Shown here in pieces: positions 34,301-42,857 of a stretch of 64,000 nt of DNA (positions within the stretch are counted from its first letter, which is position 1; the number at the start of each line of letters is the position of its first letter). A model generated the notes under the pieces. It saw only the letters and a program-made list of their open reading frames with translations. It was not told where the DNA came from and did no database searches. The DNA comes from Lineus longissimus. Its lineage: Eukaryota > Nemertea > Pilidiophora > Heteronemertea > Lineidae. The DNA lies in NCBI RefSeq assembly GCF_910592395.1, contig NC_088312.1, positions 10,478,001-10,542,000 of the forward strand, in the 5' to 3' direction. The position numbers and the translations under genes are program-made.

Positions 34301-36430
34301 CAGAAATACATCAAAGCATCTGTTGCAAAAATGCCAGCACACTGCAACAAATTCCACAGAAAAACCAAAAATTGAGCTCATACGCAAAATAATGTTTTTT
34401 CGTATTTTCAAAGATTACACAACTGCGGCTGTTCTGTAGCTGTTTATAACTAGAACTACGATTGAAATTTTGCCAATAATTAGACAGCCTTACAGAAGAC
34501 CATCAAATTGTAAAGAAATCTTACTCAAATTCTCCTAGCTTGATGTGTTTGTCTGTGTCAGCTCCTTTCTCGATGTTCTTTATAACTGGTGTTAGGAAGA
34601 CCGCTTTCCCATCTGTCCATGCCAAGCCATGCTTTGGGTGTAGAGCTGAAAATACATCAGTGAACCAAATATTGGGGCATAGAACATATAATATCAATAA
34701 TCGACAAACTCATCACATTTCTTGCAAGTTGTTGAGCCAATCCCAAATATGACTACGATTTAAATCATAGGTTGAAAACATGCCTGGAATGAAATTTATT
34801 CTTGAAGCCAAAAGAGTTTCAAATTGCAAATACAGTGGAACCTCCCTTAGCAGACACCTCTCTATTAAGGACACTTGTTTTGGTCCCAAACTGGTGGTTT
34901 CCATTCAATTTGACCTCTCTGATCAGGACACCTCTATATTAAGGATAACACTTGTCAGTCCTTAGGGTGTCCATAATAGAGAAGTTCTACTGTAATCTCC
35001 TCATCTCTACCGAAGAGAATGATGAATAATCCACATCTTGGATTACTCTGTGAATGTGAATGATAATATTACGTGTAACTTACAAATCTTGTTTGAAAAT
35101 CTTTTCATGGTGAATGACAATTTATACCGAAAAGAAGACACAGATTCAATACACTATATTTCACAATAGGCAAACATACAGAAGAAGATGAGTGTTCAAT
35201 TTATGAATCTACAGCAAAATAGCGTACATCCACGGACATATGAATTCAGAGAAGAGTGTCCAACAAACAAAATCCAGCAACAGGTTAGTAATAGTATCCG
35301 CCAGCTATAAATTTCAGAACCAAGTCAACAACTCCACTGATCAGGAAGATGTGACTGGCTAGATGTGCCATAGATAATGTGAATAACACAGAACAACGAG
35401 GTTCAACCTCACTTATTGACTTTATTCACGTTCAGTTTGTTGTGTGGATGAATCAGAATGCGATAAGTATCGCCCACTTCCCTTGCATTATACGTCGTTA
35501 TTGAATAATGACAATAAATAAGGACCACTAATTGGCCCAACTGATGATCTGTGTAGCATACGGTAAATGCACACATACCATCATGATTGAGATATGAGAA
35601 TAGATAAATCATATCTATTTATGATGTCCTAGCAAATTAAGTAGAGTTCAAATTGCTTATCATCATGAGAATAGATAAATCATATATGTTTTAGAGTAGC
35701 CTTGAGTTTGCTAGTACTCGTGTGTAACGCTGCCGTTTCTACTTGATGCCAACTAGGGCAAGGTAGTAAATACCACAAATTGTCCTAAACTGATCTCCTG
35801 GAAGTGTGTTATTTTCAATCAATGCTTCAGACTTCTCCTTCGGTATTCACGCAATTGGAATTACCGTATACATGTATATGTATTGCTGCAGTTTTTACGG
35901 TGTAGATTACAATGTACACCACTTATTTATAATTAGGGCCTAGGCCCAAGGCTATATGATATATCCTCTTTTGAGGAAAGCACCGTGAATTGACGTAATG
36001 TGAGAACTCCGACTGTGGCTGCTCGCTGCTACACTCTGAACGCATTGAACCAGCCTCATCCTGGTGCCCGGAGACCAAATTGGATGACGCAACCCGGCAA
36101 TGGTCCAGGGGGACTGCCCGCGCAGGGCCAGGACTGCAGGAGTCTAGCGTGCTGCATACATGCCGCACTGCACTGCTGTGCATTGCATGCAGATTGTTTG
36201 TGTGTGTATGGTAGAGCATGCAAAGACCTAGGGCTCCAGACCTAGCACCTGAGATGTCAAGAGAGAGCAGAGCCAGAGCCGGCAGACCAAGTCCAGAGAG
36301 AGACAAGAGACTTCTTTTCATTTTTGAGATTGACTCTGGCACACTTCTATAGAGTACTAAAAACTAGTAATTTACCATTTTCGAGCGCATTTAAACCGTT
36401 TCTCCGCAATCTACTTCTTCCCAACTCCAT
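25603..36430 (-). CDS. WDCP: WDCP (WD repeat and coiled-coil protein, C2orf44 homologue), 16 exons
   Basis: Sixteen minus-strand exons with GT-AG borders join without a frame break to 852 aa (human 721). The N-terminus reads MELGRSRLRRNGLNALENA then LHPKHGLAWTDG, almost matching human MELGKGKLLRTGLNALHQAV and HPIHGLAWTDG. Later matches include SGKITCGTWSRDGQRL, GILVPDI, the ELPLEALC block and the C-terminal LDIVLQAFGLTSLEIAMG followed by GANVDGYIPIRFT. The N-terminal half is the WD-like region; exon 13 carries a His-rich tract and then a coiled coil (about residues 719-746). Human WDCP oligomerises through its coiled coil and is described as a partner of the kinase HCK. The start ATG at 36430 has a good context (AACCATGG). 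Confidence 0.93.
26305..26439 (-). CDS. WDCP: WDCP exon 15
   Basis: Encodes ELVKFNYMYHDGDESCEK then FLLDRRRVKLDIVLQAFGL to EIAM, matching human VLLCDGKLRLSTVQQTFGL. Donor GTGAGT, phase 1. Confidence 0.92.
26963..27021 (-). CDS. WDCP: WDCP exon 14
   Basis: Encodes KCAADTSCVPLSGYQALEEP; donor GTGAGT, phase 1. Confidence 0.82.
27314..27593 (-). CDS. WDCP: WDCP exon 13 (His-rich tract and coiled coil)
   Basis: Encodes GPELSPDVFLPNNSEPDDEP, then a His/Gly-rich tract (about residues 691-718, including EHHHHGHHGHH) and the heptad segment DEWEDIERQVKEQGALLSDL to IESVL. The coil corresponds to the human coiled coil before the C-terminal domain. Donor GTGAGT, phase 2. Confidence 0.9.
27690..27867. 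mobile_element. Tc1/mariner/pogo-type MITE, copy 3
   Basis: 178 bp, TA on each side, ends CAGTGGAACCTC and GGTTCTACTG. It lies in the intron between WDCP exons 12 and 13. Confidence 0.85.
28307..29035 (-). CDS. WDCP: WDCP exon 12 (large disordered linker)
   Basis: The longest WDCP exon, 243 codons: GSVGQAVPRSGSIDSIAARR, then a Lys-rich stretch, an acidic stretch and a Ser/Arg-rich stretch ending EIPAPDIISTGDGK. Donor GTAAGG, phase 1. It is low in conserved positions and accounts for most of the extra length over human. Confidence 0.88.
29457..29625 (-). CDS. WDCP: WDCP exon 11
   Basis: Encodes DVPSDELVKGISSHYIKS to YDLQLRIFPFP, including AAFIILLTGTV, the last beta-strand-like stretch of the WD region. 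Donor GTGAGA, phase 1. Confidence 0.88.
29852..29953 (-). CDS. WDCP: WDCP exon 10
   Basis: Encodes RDSFHAIVGSNNQSKVHVY to FKEVTKIEEL, like human HVVAVASNTCNIILIYSV. Donor GTAAGA, phase 0. Confidence 0.9.
29986..30163. mobile_element. Tc1/mariner/pogo-type MITE, copy 4
   Basis: Same family in opposite orientation. The right flank is TA but the left is AG, so the left TA has mutated. It is in the WDCP exon 9-10 intron. Confidence 0.85.
30388..30547. mobile_element. Tc1/mariner/pogo-type MITE, copy 5
   Basis: 160 bp, TA on each side, opposite orientation, in the same WDCP intron as the copy at 29986. An internal unit has been lost relative to 178-bp copies. Confidence 0.85.
30680..30802 (-). 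CDS. WDCP: WDCP exon 9
   Basis: Encodes GQIRDYSQLIVFTVESSAEH to TNIQGILVPDILYFH; GILVPD is identical in human. Donor GTAAGT, phase 0. Confidence 0.92.
31124..31245 (-). CDS. WDCP: WDCP exon 8
   Basis: Encodes SKETDIHNNNMTESSDVL to LLNLQRTEQ, a polar linker also present in human. Donor GTTGGT, phase 0. Confidence 0.82.
31317..31394. repeat. (GAT)n microsatellite, about 75 bp
   Basis: About 24 trinucleotide units with rare interruptions, in the intron between WDCP exons 7 and 8. The run of Met codons read on the plus strand is an artefact of it. Confidence 0.95.
31612..31736 (-). CDS. WDCP: WDCP exon 7
   Basis: Encodes ELDGQICAMKSLNDTWVMC and AELPLEALCKQKADMFEVP; the latter matches human ELPLDKICGLNASETFNIP. 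Donor GTGAGT, phase 1. Confidence 0.9.
32023..32200. mobile_element. Tc1/mariner/pogo-type MITE, copy 6
   Basis: 178 bp, TA on each side, opposite orientation, in the WDCP exon 6-7 intron, 31 bp from exon 6. Confidence 0.85.
32232..32299 (-). CDS. WDCP: WDCP exon 6
   Basis: Encodes VYSWENLDNSITDYSVTAWR then VP; donor GTGAGT, phase 2. Confidence 0.88.
32541..32613 (-). CDS. WDCP: WDCP exon 5
   Basis: Encodes SGKITCGTWSRDGQRLFIG and LGSIVM, matching human GRIHCACWTQDGLRL. Donor GTGAGT, phase 0. Confidence 0.9.
32688..32968. mobile_element. 281-bp TIR element (hAT-like ends?)
   Basis: Starts CAGGGTTTCCGCCAAGG and ends CCTGGCGGAAACCCTG. Both sides carry AACTCT (32682-32687 and 32969-32974), a likely target duplication. 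The interior has poly-A/T and G-rich/C-rich stretches that pair. CAGGG ends suggest hAT, but a 6-bp rather than 8-bp duplication does not fit well. It lies in the WDCP exon 4-5 intron. Confidence 0.7.
33728..33842 (-). CDS. WDCP: WDCP exon 4
   Basis: Encodes GVLWNPYSDVLCILTKKQC and SFYYQHLITRESFAF; it aligns with human GCVWHPKCAILTVLT. Donor GTGAGC, phase 2. Confidence 0.9.
34128..34285 (-). CDS. WDCP: WDCP exon 3
   Basis: Encodes DHVEGLYWSHDLGSSCF to KTVSLWWVEGSLPNL and KINAIALPQ; donor GTTAGT, phase 1. Confidence 0.9.
34525..34645 (-). CDS. WDCP: WDCP exon 2
   Basis: Encodes ALHPKHGLAWTDGKAVFLT to KHIKLGEF; donor GTAAGA, phase 2. This holds the family's hallmark HGLAWTDG. Confidence 0.93.
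34833..34992. mobile_element. Tc1/mariner/pogo-type MITE, copy 7
   Basis: 160 bp, TA on each side, ends CAGTGGAACCTC and GTTCTACTG, in WDCP intron 1. Confidence 0.85.
36376..36430 (-). CDS. WDCP: WDCP exon 1
   Basis: Encodes MELGRSRLRRNGLNALEN plus one base; the donor GTAAAT follows, phase 1. Intron 1 is 1.7 kb. Confidence 0.9.
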
Positions 36431-36552
36431 GGTTAATTGCTAGAATATGGAATAATCGCTGTGAAATTAGCAGATAGGGGCCGTTTTGCCCAAGGGGGAA
36501 GTATTTTGAAAATATTTTTGGTTCATTTTCCGAAAGGGTATTCCCCAAATGA

Positions 36553-36560
36553 TGACGTCA
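36553..36560. promoter_or_regulatory. CRE palindrome TGACGTCA upstream of WDCP
   Basis: A perfect CREB/ATF consensus about 123 bp upstream of the WDCP start codon on its own strand. Binding is not shown by the sequence. Confidence 0.4.
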
Positions 36561-36750
36561 TCAAGGATTCCCAAGATAAACTTGCTTGTTTTTTTCCGTC
36601 ACGACCGCAGGATTATCAAACTGTCTTCAGCAGGGAGTCTCTCAAGGATCCACTGGCACACTATGAGATTAACTTCTTCTCCAGGCCATTTCAATTAATG
36701 ATAGGCAAAAGATACGACTCGAAAGAAATAGATACCTACTCAAAGACCAA

Positions 36751-36960
36751 TGGCGTAGTGGCATAGTGGTTAGAGCTAGCGCACCAGGCTATGAGGTTGT
36801 GAGTTCGACTCTGTACAAGTTTCACCTCTACTTCTAAGACGCATATTGCTCATTCGAATTAGGTTTAACCCGACGTTCCATCAACCCTTGTACCTGTACC
36901 CATCGTGCCCATGCCAGACCCAAGACCCTACCAAGTGAGAAACATGACTTTTGTCTTTCA
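36751..36960 (+). mobile_element. tRNA-derived SINE
   Basis: The head reads TGGCGTAGTGGCATAGTGG, then TTAGAGCTAGCGCACC, with an A-box-like start and a B-box-like GAGTTCGACTC at 36801-36811. Spacing fits a tRNA promoter, but the acceptor stem is not formed, so it is not a tRNA gene. A body of about 145 bp follows; the right end is uncertain. Confidence 0.6.
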
Positions 36961-37483
36961 GAAGCGGGCCGGCCTCCTCACCCCCCTGAAAAAAACTGTG
37001 TTTTTATGACTTTGCACTCTATTCTGCAATGGTAATATTGTATGAAGTACAGAAAGTGATATTGAATCAGGAAAAACACTCATCTTTTAAATGAGATAAA
37101 ACATCATTGCATCTACAAAATTAATTGTCCCCAAAGTTAATCACTGTGGTCTTGAGTTAAAGGACCATTGGATTATTAAGGGTAATATTTCCCAGCTGTC
37201 GGCTGCCCAGTCACCACCTATTCTACATAAGTAGTTTCCATCAACAAATTGCACAAAATACTGCAAAATTCTAAGTTTGACTGAATTATCGCGCTTATCC
37301 GCATCCTGACGTAAATCAGTGGTTTTAAATATACTCCGCCTCTCAATATTTCGAGGTGGGAGTATTGCAAATGGCTTTTCCGATGTTGCTCCGATTTGAC
37401 TTGAGTTAGCTCTCCACCCATCGACTCTTTCCACGTGGGACGATGCACTAGTAAGGCGTTTCCTGGAGCTAGAATTTACCCCT

Positions 37484-37491
37484 TGACGTCA
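37484..37491. promoter_or_regulatory. CRE palindrome TGACGTCA, second copy
   Basis: A perfect CREB/ATF consensus in the middle of the WDCP/TMTC2 spacer, with a related CCGACGTCACG about 22 bp on. Confidence 0.35.
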
Positions 37492-37844
37492 TGGCGCTGA
37501 TATCGATTTTTCCGACGTCACGCTGATAGCGCTTGAAAACCCCCCAACTGCGACGATACATGGAACTGACGATGCGTCTTAATAGCGGGGGGACGTGAAC
37601 TGGCTCACGTGGCGGGAAAGGTCTTTCGCGCCAGGAATTGCGCGTACTGAAAATAACGATAACGCGTTTTTCTACTATCTAAGAGCTAAAACAAAATTGG
37701 AAAAGCATCAAACACGTTCAGAAAAATAGTTTACTGATGAACCAACAGAAGGACAAACTTACTACAATAATAATCCCAGTTAGTATGATCTCAAATCAAT
37801 GAAAATACGGTCTCCACTTTTCGGAAACCATGGTCTCAACCATG

Positions 37845-37985
37845 TGAGATAATGAGTTGAACCGCCATCTCAACTTGAGTGCAGTGAGATTCATTTCATC
37901 TCAAATGAGATTCACATTCTCAACCTGAGATTCATTTCATCTCAACCTGACCCTTTTTATATTTCATCTCAATCTGAGATAAAGA
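37845..37985. repeat. ATCTCAA / TTGAGAT inverted repeats
   Basis: At least ten short motifs of the form ATCTCAA or TGAGAT, including two near copies of GAGATTCATTTCATCTCAA. They can pair into several hairpins, 320 bp upstream of the TMTC2-like start. Confidence 0.6.
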
Positions 37986-38301
37986 AGAGTCCACTATTTC
38001 CTCGTCTGGTTGAACCCAAGAACTTCTGCATTCAGTGTTTCCATTCAGTATAGCGTCTTCAGATGGCTTCCTAAGTTGCCTTCAGTTAGCCTAGAGGCTA
38101 ATATGCCAAAATTTCAGTTCAGCATTTCTCCAATTAGTGCCGCTACTGTATTTAACGCACGTGCTGCACATTTCTTAAGCAAACAAACCCCACTACGCCG
38201 GCGTGCATGTAATTTGCATATTATCAGCAATCCGTCTGCTATGCTTTGATAGTGGATCACTACTATAGGTTCAGTAGAGCTTGATATGGAAGGTAGCGAA
38301 T

Positions 38302-38387
38302 ATGGATCGCTCAGTGGTTGTCACAAGTACTGTGGCAGTAATTTTGTATCTCAATACCCTTACTGCGGATTTTGCCTATGATGACAG
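38302..38387 (+). CDS. TMTC2: TMTC2-like O-mannosyltransferase, first coding exon
   Basis: TMTC1-4 are multi-pass ER proteins with C-terminal TPR repeats that O-mannosylate cadherin-family extracellular domains. The exon encodes MDRSVVVTSTVAVILYLNTL then TADFAYDD and two bases (AG) before donor GTAAGG at 38388, phase 2. Human TMTC2 begins with a hydrophobic helix followed by YLNTLSADFCYDDSRAI, so LYLNTL-ADF-YDD is close to identical and the AG would start S or R. The Asp pair belongs to the first luminal loop thought to be part of the active site. The ATG context (AATATGG) is good. No later TMTC exon (for example the NDFWG motif) was found in the remaining 25.6 kb, consistent with a very long first intron. 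Confidence 0.78.
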
Positions 38388-38999
38388 GTAAGGAACACAT
38401 TTTATCCATTCTGCTTTTGCTCTTACCCATTAAATCGATTTTCCGACTCTATCGTCTGCTCGCGCTATGCGGTTTCCTTAGCCGTCGTCCGTGCGCTATG
38501 ACTGCATTGGCGATGGTACGGTTATTCAGTCATTGTATTCGGCTCTGAGTCGTTGTGCGGAAAGTAAATAATGTTGTAAATGCCTGTCGAAGTCCTCTTA
38601 ATGCCAAAATTGCAGGAATTTAGACAGATTTGTCTTCTTATCACAAATTGCTAGAGATTTGCGTCGTCTGCAATGACTACCTTAGGTGGCACGTGCGCGA
38701 TGAGGGATAATCATCAGGTCGGGGGTCGTAACTGTTTAATGGTAGATATCTGTATCAGTGGTTTATCAAGGTGTCAAATAGGCCTGTGTATTGCGATATA
38801 TCCTTTGATCTTATCAGTTGTGGGCCAATTATCAAATTAGTCTCACAGCTTGTTAACATGCCCCCTAAAGGGAAGGAGGATTATTGGCCAAATTCGGTCT
38901 AACATTACTAAGGGTATAATATGGTAGGCTTTAAAATAAAGAGCGGTGATGATAGATAGTTAAAAAATTGTAACTGATTAATACCTTATATCTCTTTTT

Positions 39000-39088
39000 A
39001 TCTGGTAGTTTTAACCAGTTAAAAAATATATATATGATATATATATATATGCCTTTTTTAACTGGTAAGTAACTTTTATTATAACTGG
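39000..39088. repeat. Inverted AACTGG(T)TA motifs around an AT run
   Basis: TTTAACCAGTTAAAAA on the left faces TTTTTTAACTGGTAAG on the right around a (TA)n stretch of about 25 bp, a potential cruciform. Confidence 0.6.
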
Positions 39089-42000
39089 TGATTAACTTGC
39101 AGTATACATGTATCTAACAGATAAATATAAAACTTATGTCATGAACCAAGAAATTTTACAGCAGCCTTTTGTTCATCTATATTCAAATCCTGATATGATT
39201 GGTTATAATTCCAAATCCTTTTAGTAGATAACCTTTAACTAGCTACCTTATGCAAATCTGTATAGCTCTTGAAATTAAAATGGTCCAGATGGTTTCTATG
39301 TGAACATCGACTTGCAAAAATATTCCATAACACATATTTTATTCATATTGCCCAAGGGTTCGATTCATGTTAGACAATTTCATTATTGTATTTCATGTGA
39401 CCCCTTCAACTTATTGAATATAGGGAAAGAAATGAGATTCTGACATTTCAAAGGTCCCTTTAGCATGTTTGAAGAAGATAAAATAATTATACCGTATATA
39501 ATTTATTTATTTCCAAAATAGAGAATAATCTGCACACTAGCTATAATGGCAATGTAGTACATCTAAATATTTTTGAGATAAAAAATACATCAATGGGTTT
39601 TGAGCTTAATTCATATATAATTTTTTAAAGAGTTTTTCTTGAAAAATTGAATGACTGAAAAGTTTTTAGGTGGAGGGTTTCATTGGTATGGAGAACATAG
39701 ACTCGGGAATTAGCATCAGGACATATTCATTGAAGAAAATGACTATGTATGTTTCCAATTACCAGGTAAAGGGCTTCATGATCAGCATTGATGAGATGGC
39801 TTCACAGATAACTTTGAAACTTGCTGCAATTCTTTTCATTCGAGAAATGGCTTCTTATTAGGAATGGGACTCAGAGTGCCTGGTACCAGCAATTTGCTGT
39901 GACTAAAAGTTGCAAGATTTTATATTAAGTTTTTTATTTCCTGCCACTGTAATGACCTTATTTCTTAAGGTGAATAATGCAATGCGTAAAGCAGTGATCA
40001 GCTGACCAGAAAACTAGAAATTATTTGTGTGATTAATTTACAGTGTGATTTCTGACACCCTCTTGAAACATTTGTTGTAACATTGTCATCATTACTGTAA
40101 AAACATTAAAATATTGTTGTCATGGGCTTTCCTTCCTGAATTGCAATATCTTGCACTTGGTCCTTGTATTTTAGGCCCTACACTGCAGAGACTTCATACA
40201 TGTACAGGTCTTTTTATGGTTGAATGGCAAATTGCTGGAAAAACAACTTTTTCAAAGAAAGAATATTGTTGTTATTTCTTGGTGGAAAAAGGGTATACAG
40301 ACCATAATGGGTTTGATGTGTTTTCAGCCTGTGGAATGCCACGTAGTGCAAAATAATGAGTACTAAAATAGGAAAATGGTGGAAAATGTTTAGGCATTTA
40401 ACAAAAGATATATTTCAGGGAGCCCCCTGAAGTCGAGAAAATGCATGGTGATGAATCTGTTTGACAGTTTATCTCTGTATAGTGTGAGAAGTATTAGTTT
40501 CCAAAGAATAAAAAGTTATGATAGATAAGTAGTTTAGCATTACTGTTTTTTTGAAAAATCTAAGTACTAATATATTTTATTTCAAACACAGCCAGAAGAG
40601 CTTGATAAAGCCTTACCTTATCTAAAAAAATTTAAGAGCAATTTTTTAGGGAAAATAAAAATTTGTTTTAGGAAAAATGTAAGGACGTCCCGGTATAACA
40701 AACTCCTGAATCACTCGTCTCCATTTCAATTAATACGCCTTGCCTCCTAGATGTGAATAATTCCCAGTCCTAGCTGCCAGGAATACGTACTGACAGTCAG
40801 CCAGTAATCAGCTGCTACATTTCCCAAAATCAGACTGTTTTCTTTGCATCAAAATCACACAAACAAACCCTTTGATATTGAACAGCGCTCAGAATCTATC
40901 TCATGAAATATTCAACGTGTCATTTCCCTGGTGTGACTTTTTGCTATTCTGACCCTAAATTTCAGATTGCGTTCCTAACACATTCTCTTACTGCTCGCAA
41001 AGTGACATAATCATAAAATATAATTAAATTTTCACGCTGTGTTTTTCCATTGGGAAAATAAGTGTAATGATTTTGATGGCAAAATCTGGCCCCTTGACTG
41101 AGTAATGGATAATGATTGCAAAGCATGGGTTGTTACGATTTCCAATTTGATGTCAATCGAATTATGTCTTTTGCTTCACAATTGATTTGATGATATGATT
41201 GAAAGTGCAGACTTTATTTTTTGATAATCTTAAAGTTTGATAATTGTAAAGTTTGATAATCCTTTGAAAAATTTTTCCACTGCCTGCAAAGAGAGGATGG
41301 TTTCAGTTTCATCACAGAGAAATATCTTTTAAAATGAACTATTTTGATTTTATGAAATGAAAAAATGAACTTTTCCTTTTAAACTGTATAAATCAAGCAT
41401 TACATTTCTTTTTATTTCTTGTAATTTCAATTAGGTTTTCCCTTTTTGCAGCCACATAATTCTCAATTATCTGTTAATGCAAAAAATGCCAAAATGCCAA
41501 AATAATAGGCACACAAATGATTCTGGGCTTACAGTATCAACTATAGCTGGTTCATGTTCAACAATGGTGGAAGCCGGCGCGGGGTCCTTGACATTCTCCT
41601 CTTAAAGTTTATAAATATTAATATATCTTGCACTGGGGCTACGCTATTCTCTCAGACCTCTAGAGTTCTGATGATATTCAAATCAAATTGTAATGGAATG
41701 GGATATGATCTAGCAATACACGTCAGATGATTGACACCCCAAAATTGAAACCGATCGCGAAAACACACAAATTATTTTCGCCAGTTGTATGATTATGAAT
41801 TCAGGTGTTGATGTTTGCTAAATATTGAAATCGATCAATTTGCATCACTTATAGTGGTTCAACAATAGCCACATTGATCCTGATGGTCGTCTGGCGCCAG
41901 ACGTCCCGAGAGCACTTTTTCATGAATTTTATTAACAAGTGTTTAAACACTGTTTTGCAGACGCATGGGACTGGGATATATTTTTCATCCAGTGACACCC

Positions 42001-42707
42001 TGAAATCTGTCATTCGGGTGTTGATTTAAATTTCTAATTTGCATATTGTGGGTGCGTGGAAATTTTCAAATTTTATTGATCCACCTTCTTCTTGCCAGAT
42101 AAACAGCTCAAGATTTTCTTACCATCTTTTTGATTGTCAAACAAAAGTGTTTTTCTTTTTGTCTGCTTTGTCATCGATTTTATGCCCTGCACTTCAAGCT
42201 TCTTCTTTGTCAATTATAGCTATTCTGAAAAAATGCTTTCATGACATCAAACATTTCTCATCAATCAGATCTCCATGGCTGAAAAGCAGTGCAGAATCAC
42301 AAAAATAATACCTGTCAATACCAAGCAAGGGATAATCCCTGTTGCAAAGAGCTTAGTTAACTTTGACGGCAAATGTAGCTTACTCTTACATATTTTTGGT
42401 ATAAAAAAATCCCAGCAGCAATGGTTCTCATCTCCAATTGCTAGGAATAGGATAGCAGATGACAAAGGATTAATATTTCCTCAATGTACCACAGCAAAGA
42501 AAAAAAGGAGGGCTCATTTTCACAACAAGCTTACTTTTGAGAACCTGAACTGCTGGTACATGTGTCTAAAAAAGTTCACTAGAAAGGAAGATGATTGGAA
42601 CACCAGCAGTATCCCAATTAAAGAACCATCCCTCCCATCTTATGTTACAGAAAGCCTTGCGGATTTGTGTAAACTTGTGTACCTTTTTACCTATTTATGC
42701 CATTTTT

Positions 42708-42857
42708 TGTACCTTTTTTTTCGGTACCTTTTTTTCGGTACCTTTTTTCCGGTACCTTTATTTCCAGTACTTTTATTTCCTGTACTTTTATTTCCTGTAC
42801 CTTTATTTCTGTACCTTTTTTTCCTGTACCTTTTTTTCCTGTACCTTTTTTACCGTA
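42708..42857. repeat. GTACC-T(6-8) minisatellite
   Basis: About nine units of roughly 16-18 bp built on GTACCTTTTTTTCC or its GGTACC variant. It creates a long Phe/Pro/Leu-rich open frame that is not a gene. Confidence 0.85.

Larger units (their letters stand above)
36431..38301. promoter_or_regulatory. Shared head-to-head upstream region of WDCP and TMTC2-like gene
   Basis: The two start codons face away from each other 1.9 kb apart. Perfect CRE palindromes TGACGTCA occur at 36553-36560 (about 120 bp upstream of the WDCP ATG) and 37484-37491. A SINE lies at 36751 and ATCTCAA repeats at 37845-37985. There is no obvious TATA box at either gene. Promoter function is inferred from position. Confidence 0.5.

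Noticed and set aside
35923-36342. 139-codon minus-strand frame near the WDCP start
   Set aside because: The true first WDCP exon (36376-36430) splices past it; the frame lies in intron 1 and has no recognisable domain.
36751-36815. Functional tRNA gene
   Set aside because: Promoter boxes are present but acceptor and anticodon stems do not form, and a SINE-type body follows.
37141-37448. Minus-strand frames in the WDCP/TMTC2 spacer as another gene
   Set aside because: No recognised domain, no supporting splice sites, and two overlapping frames compete.
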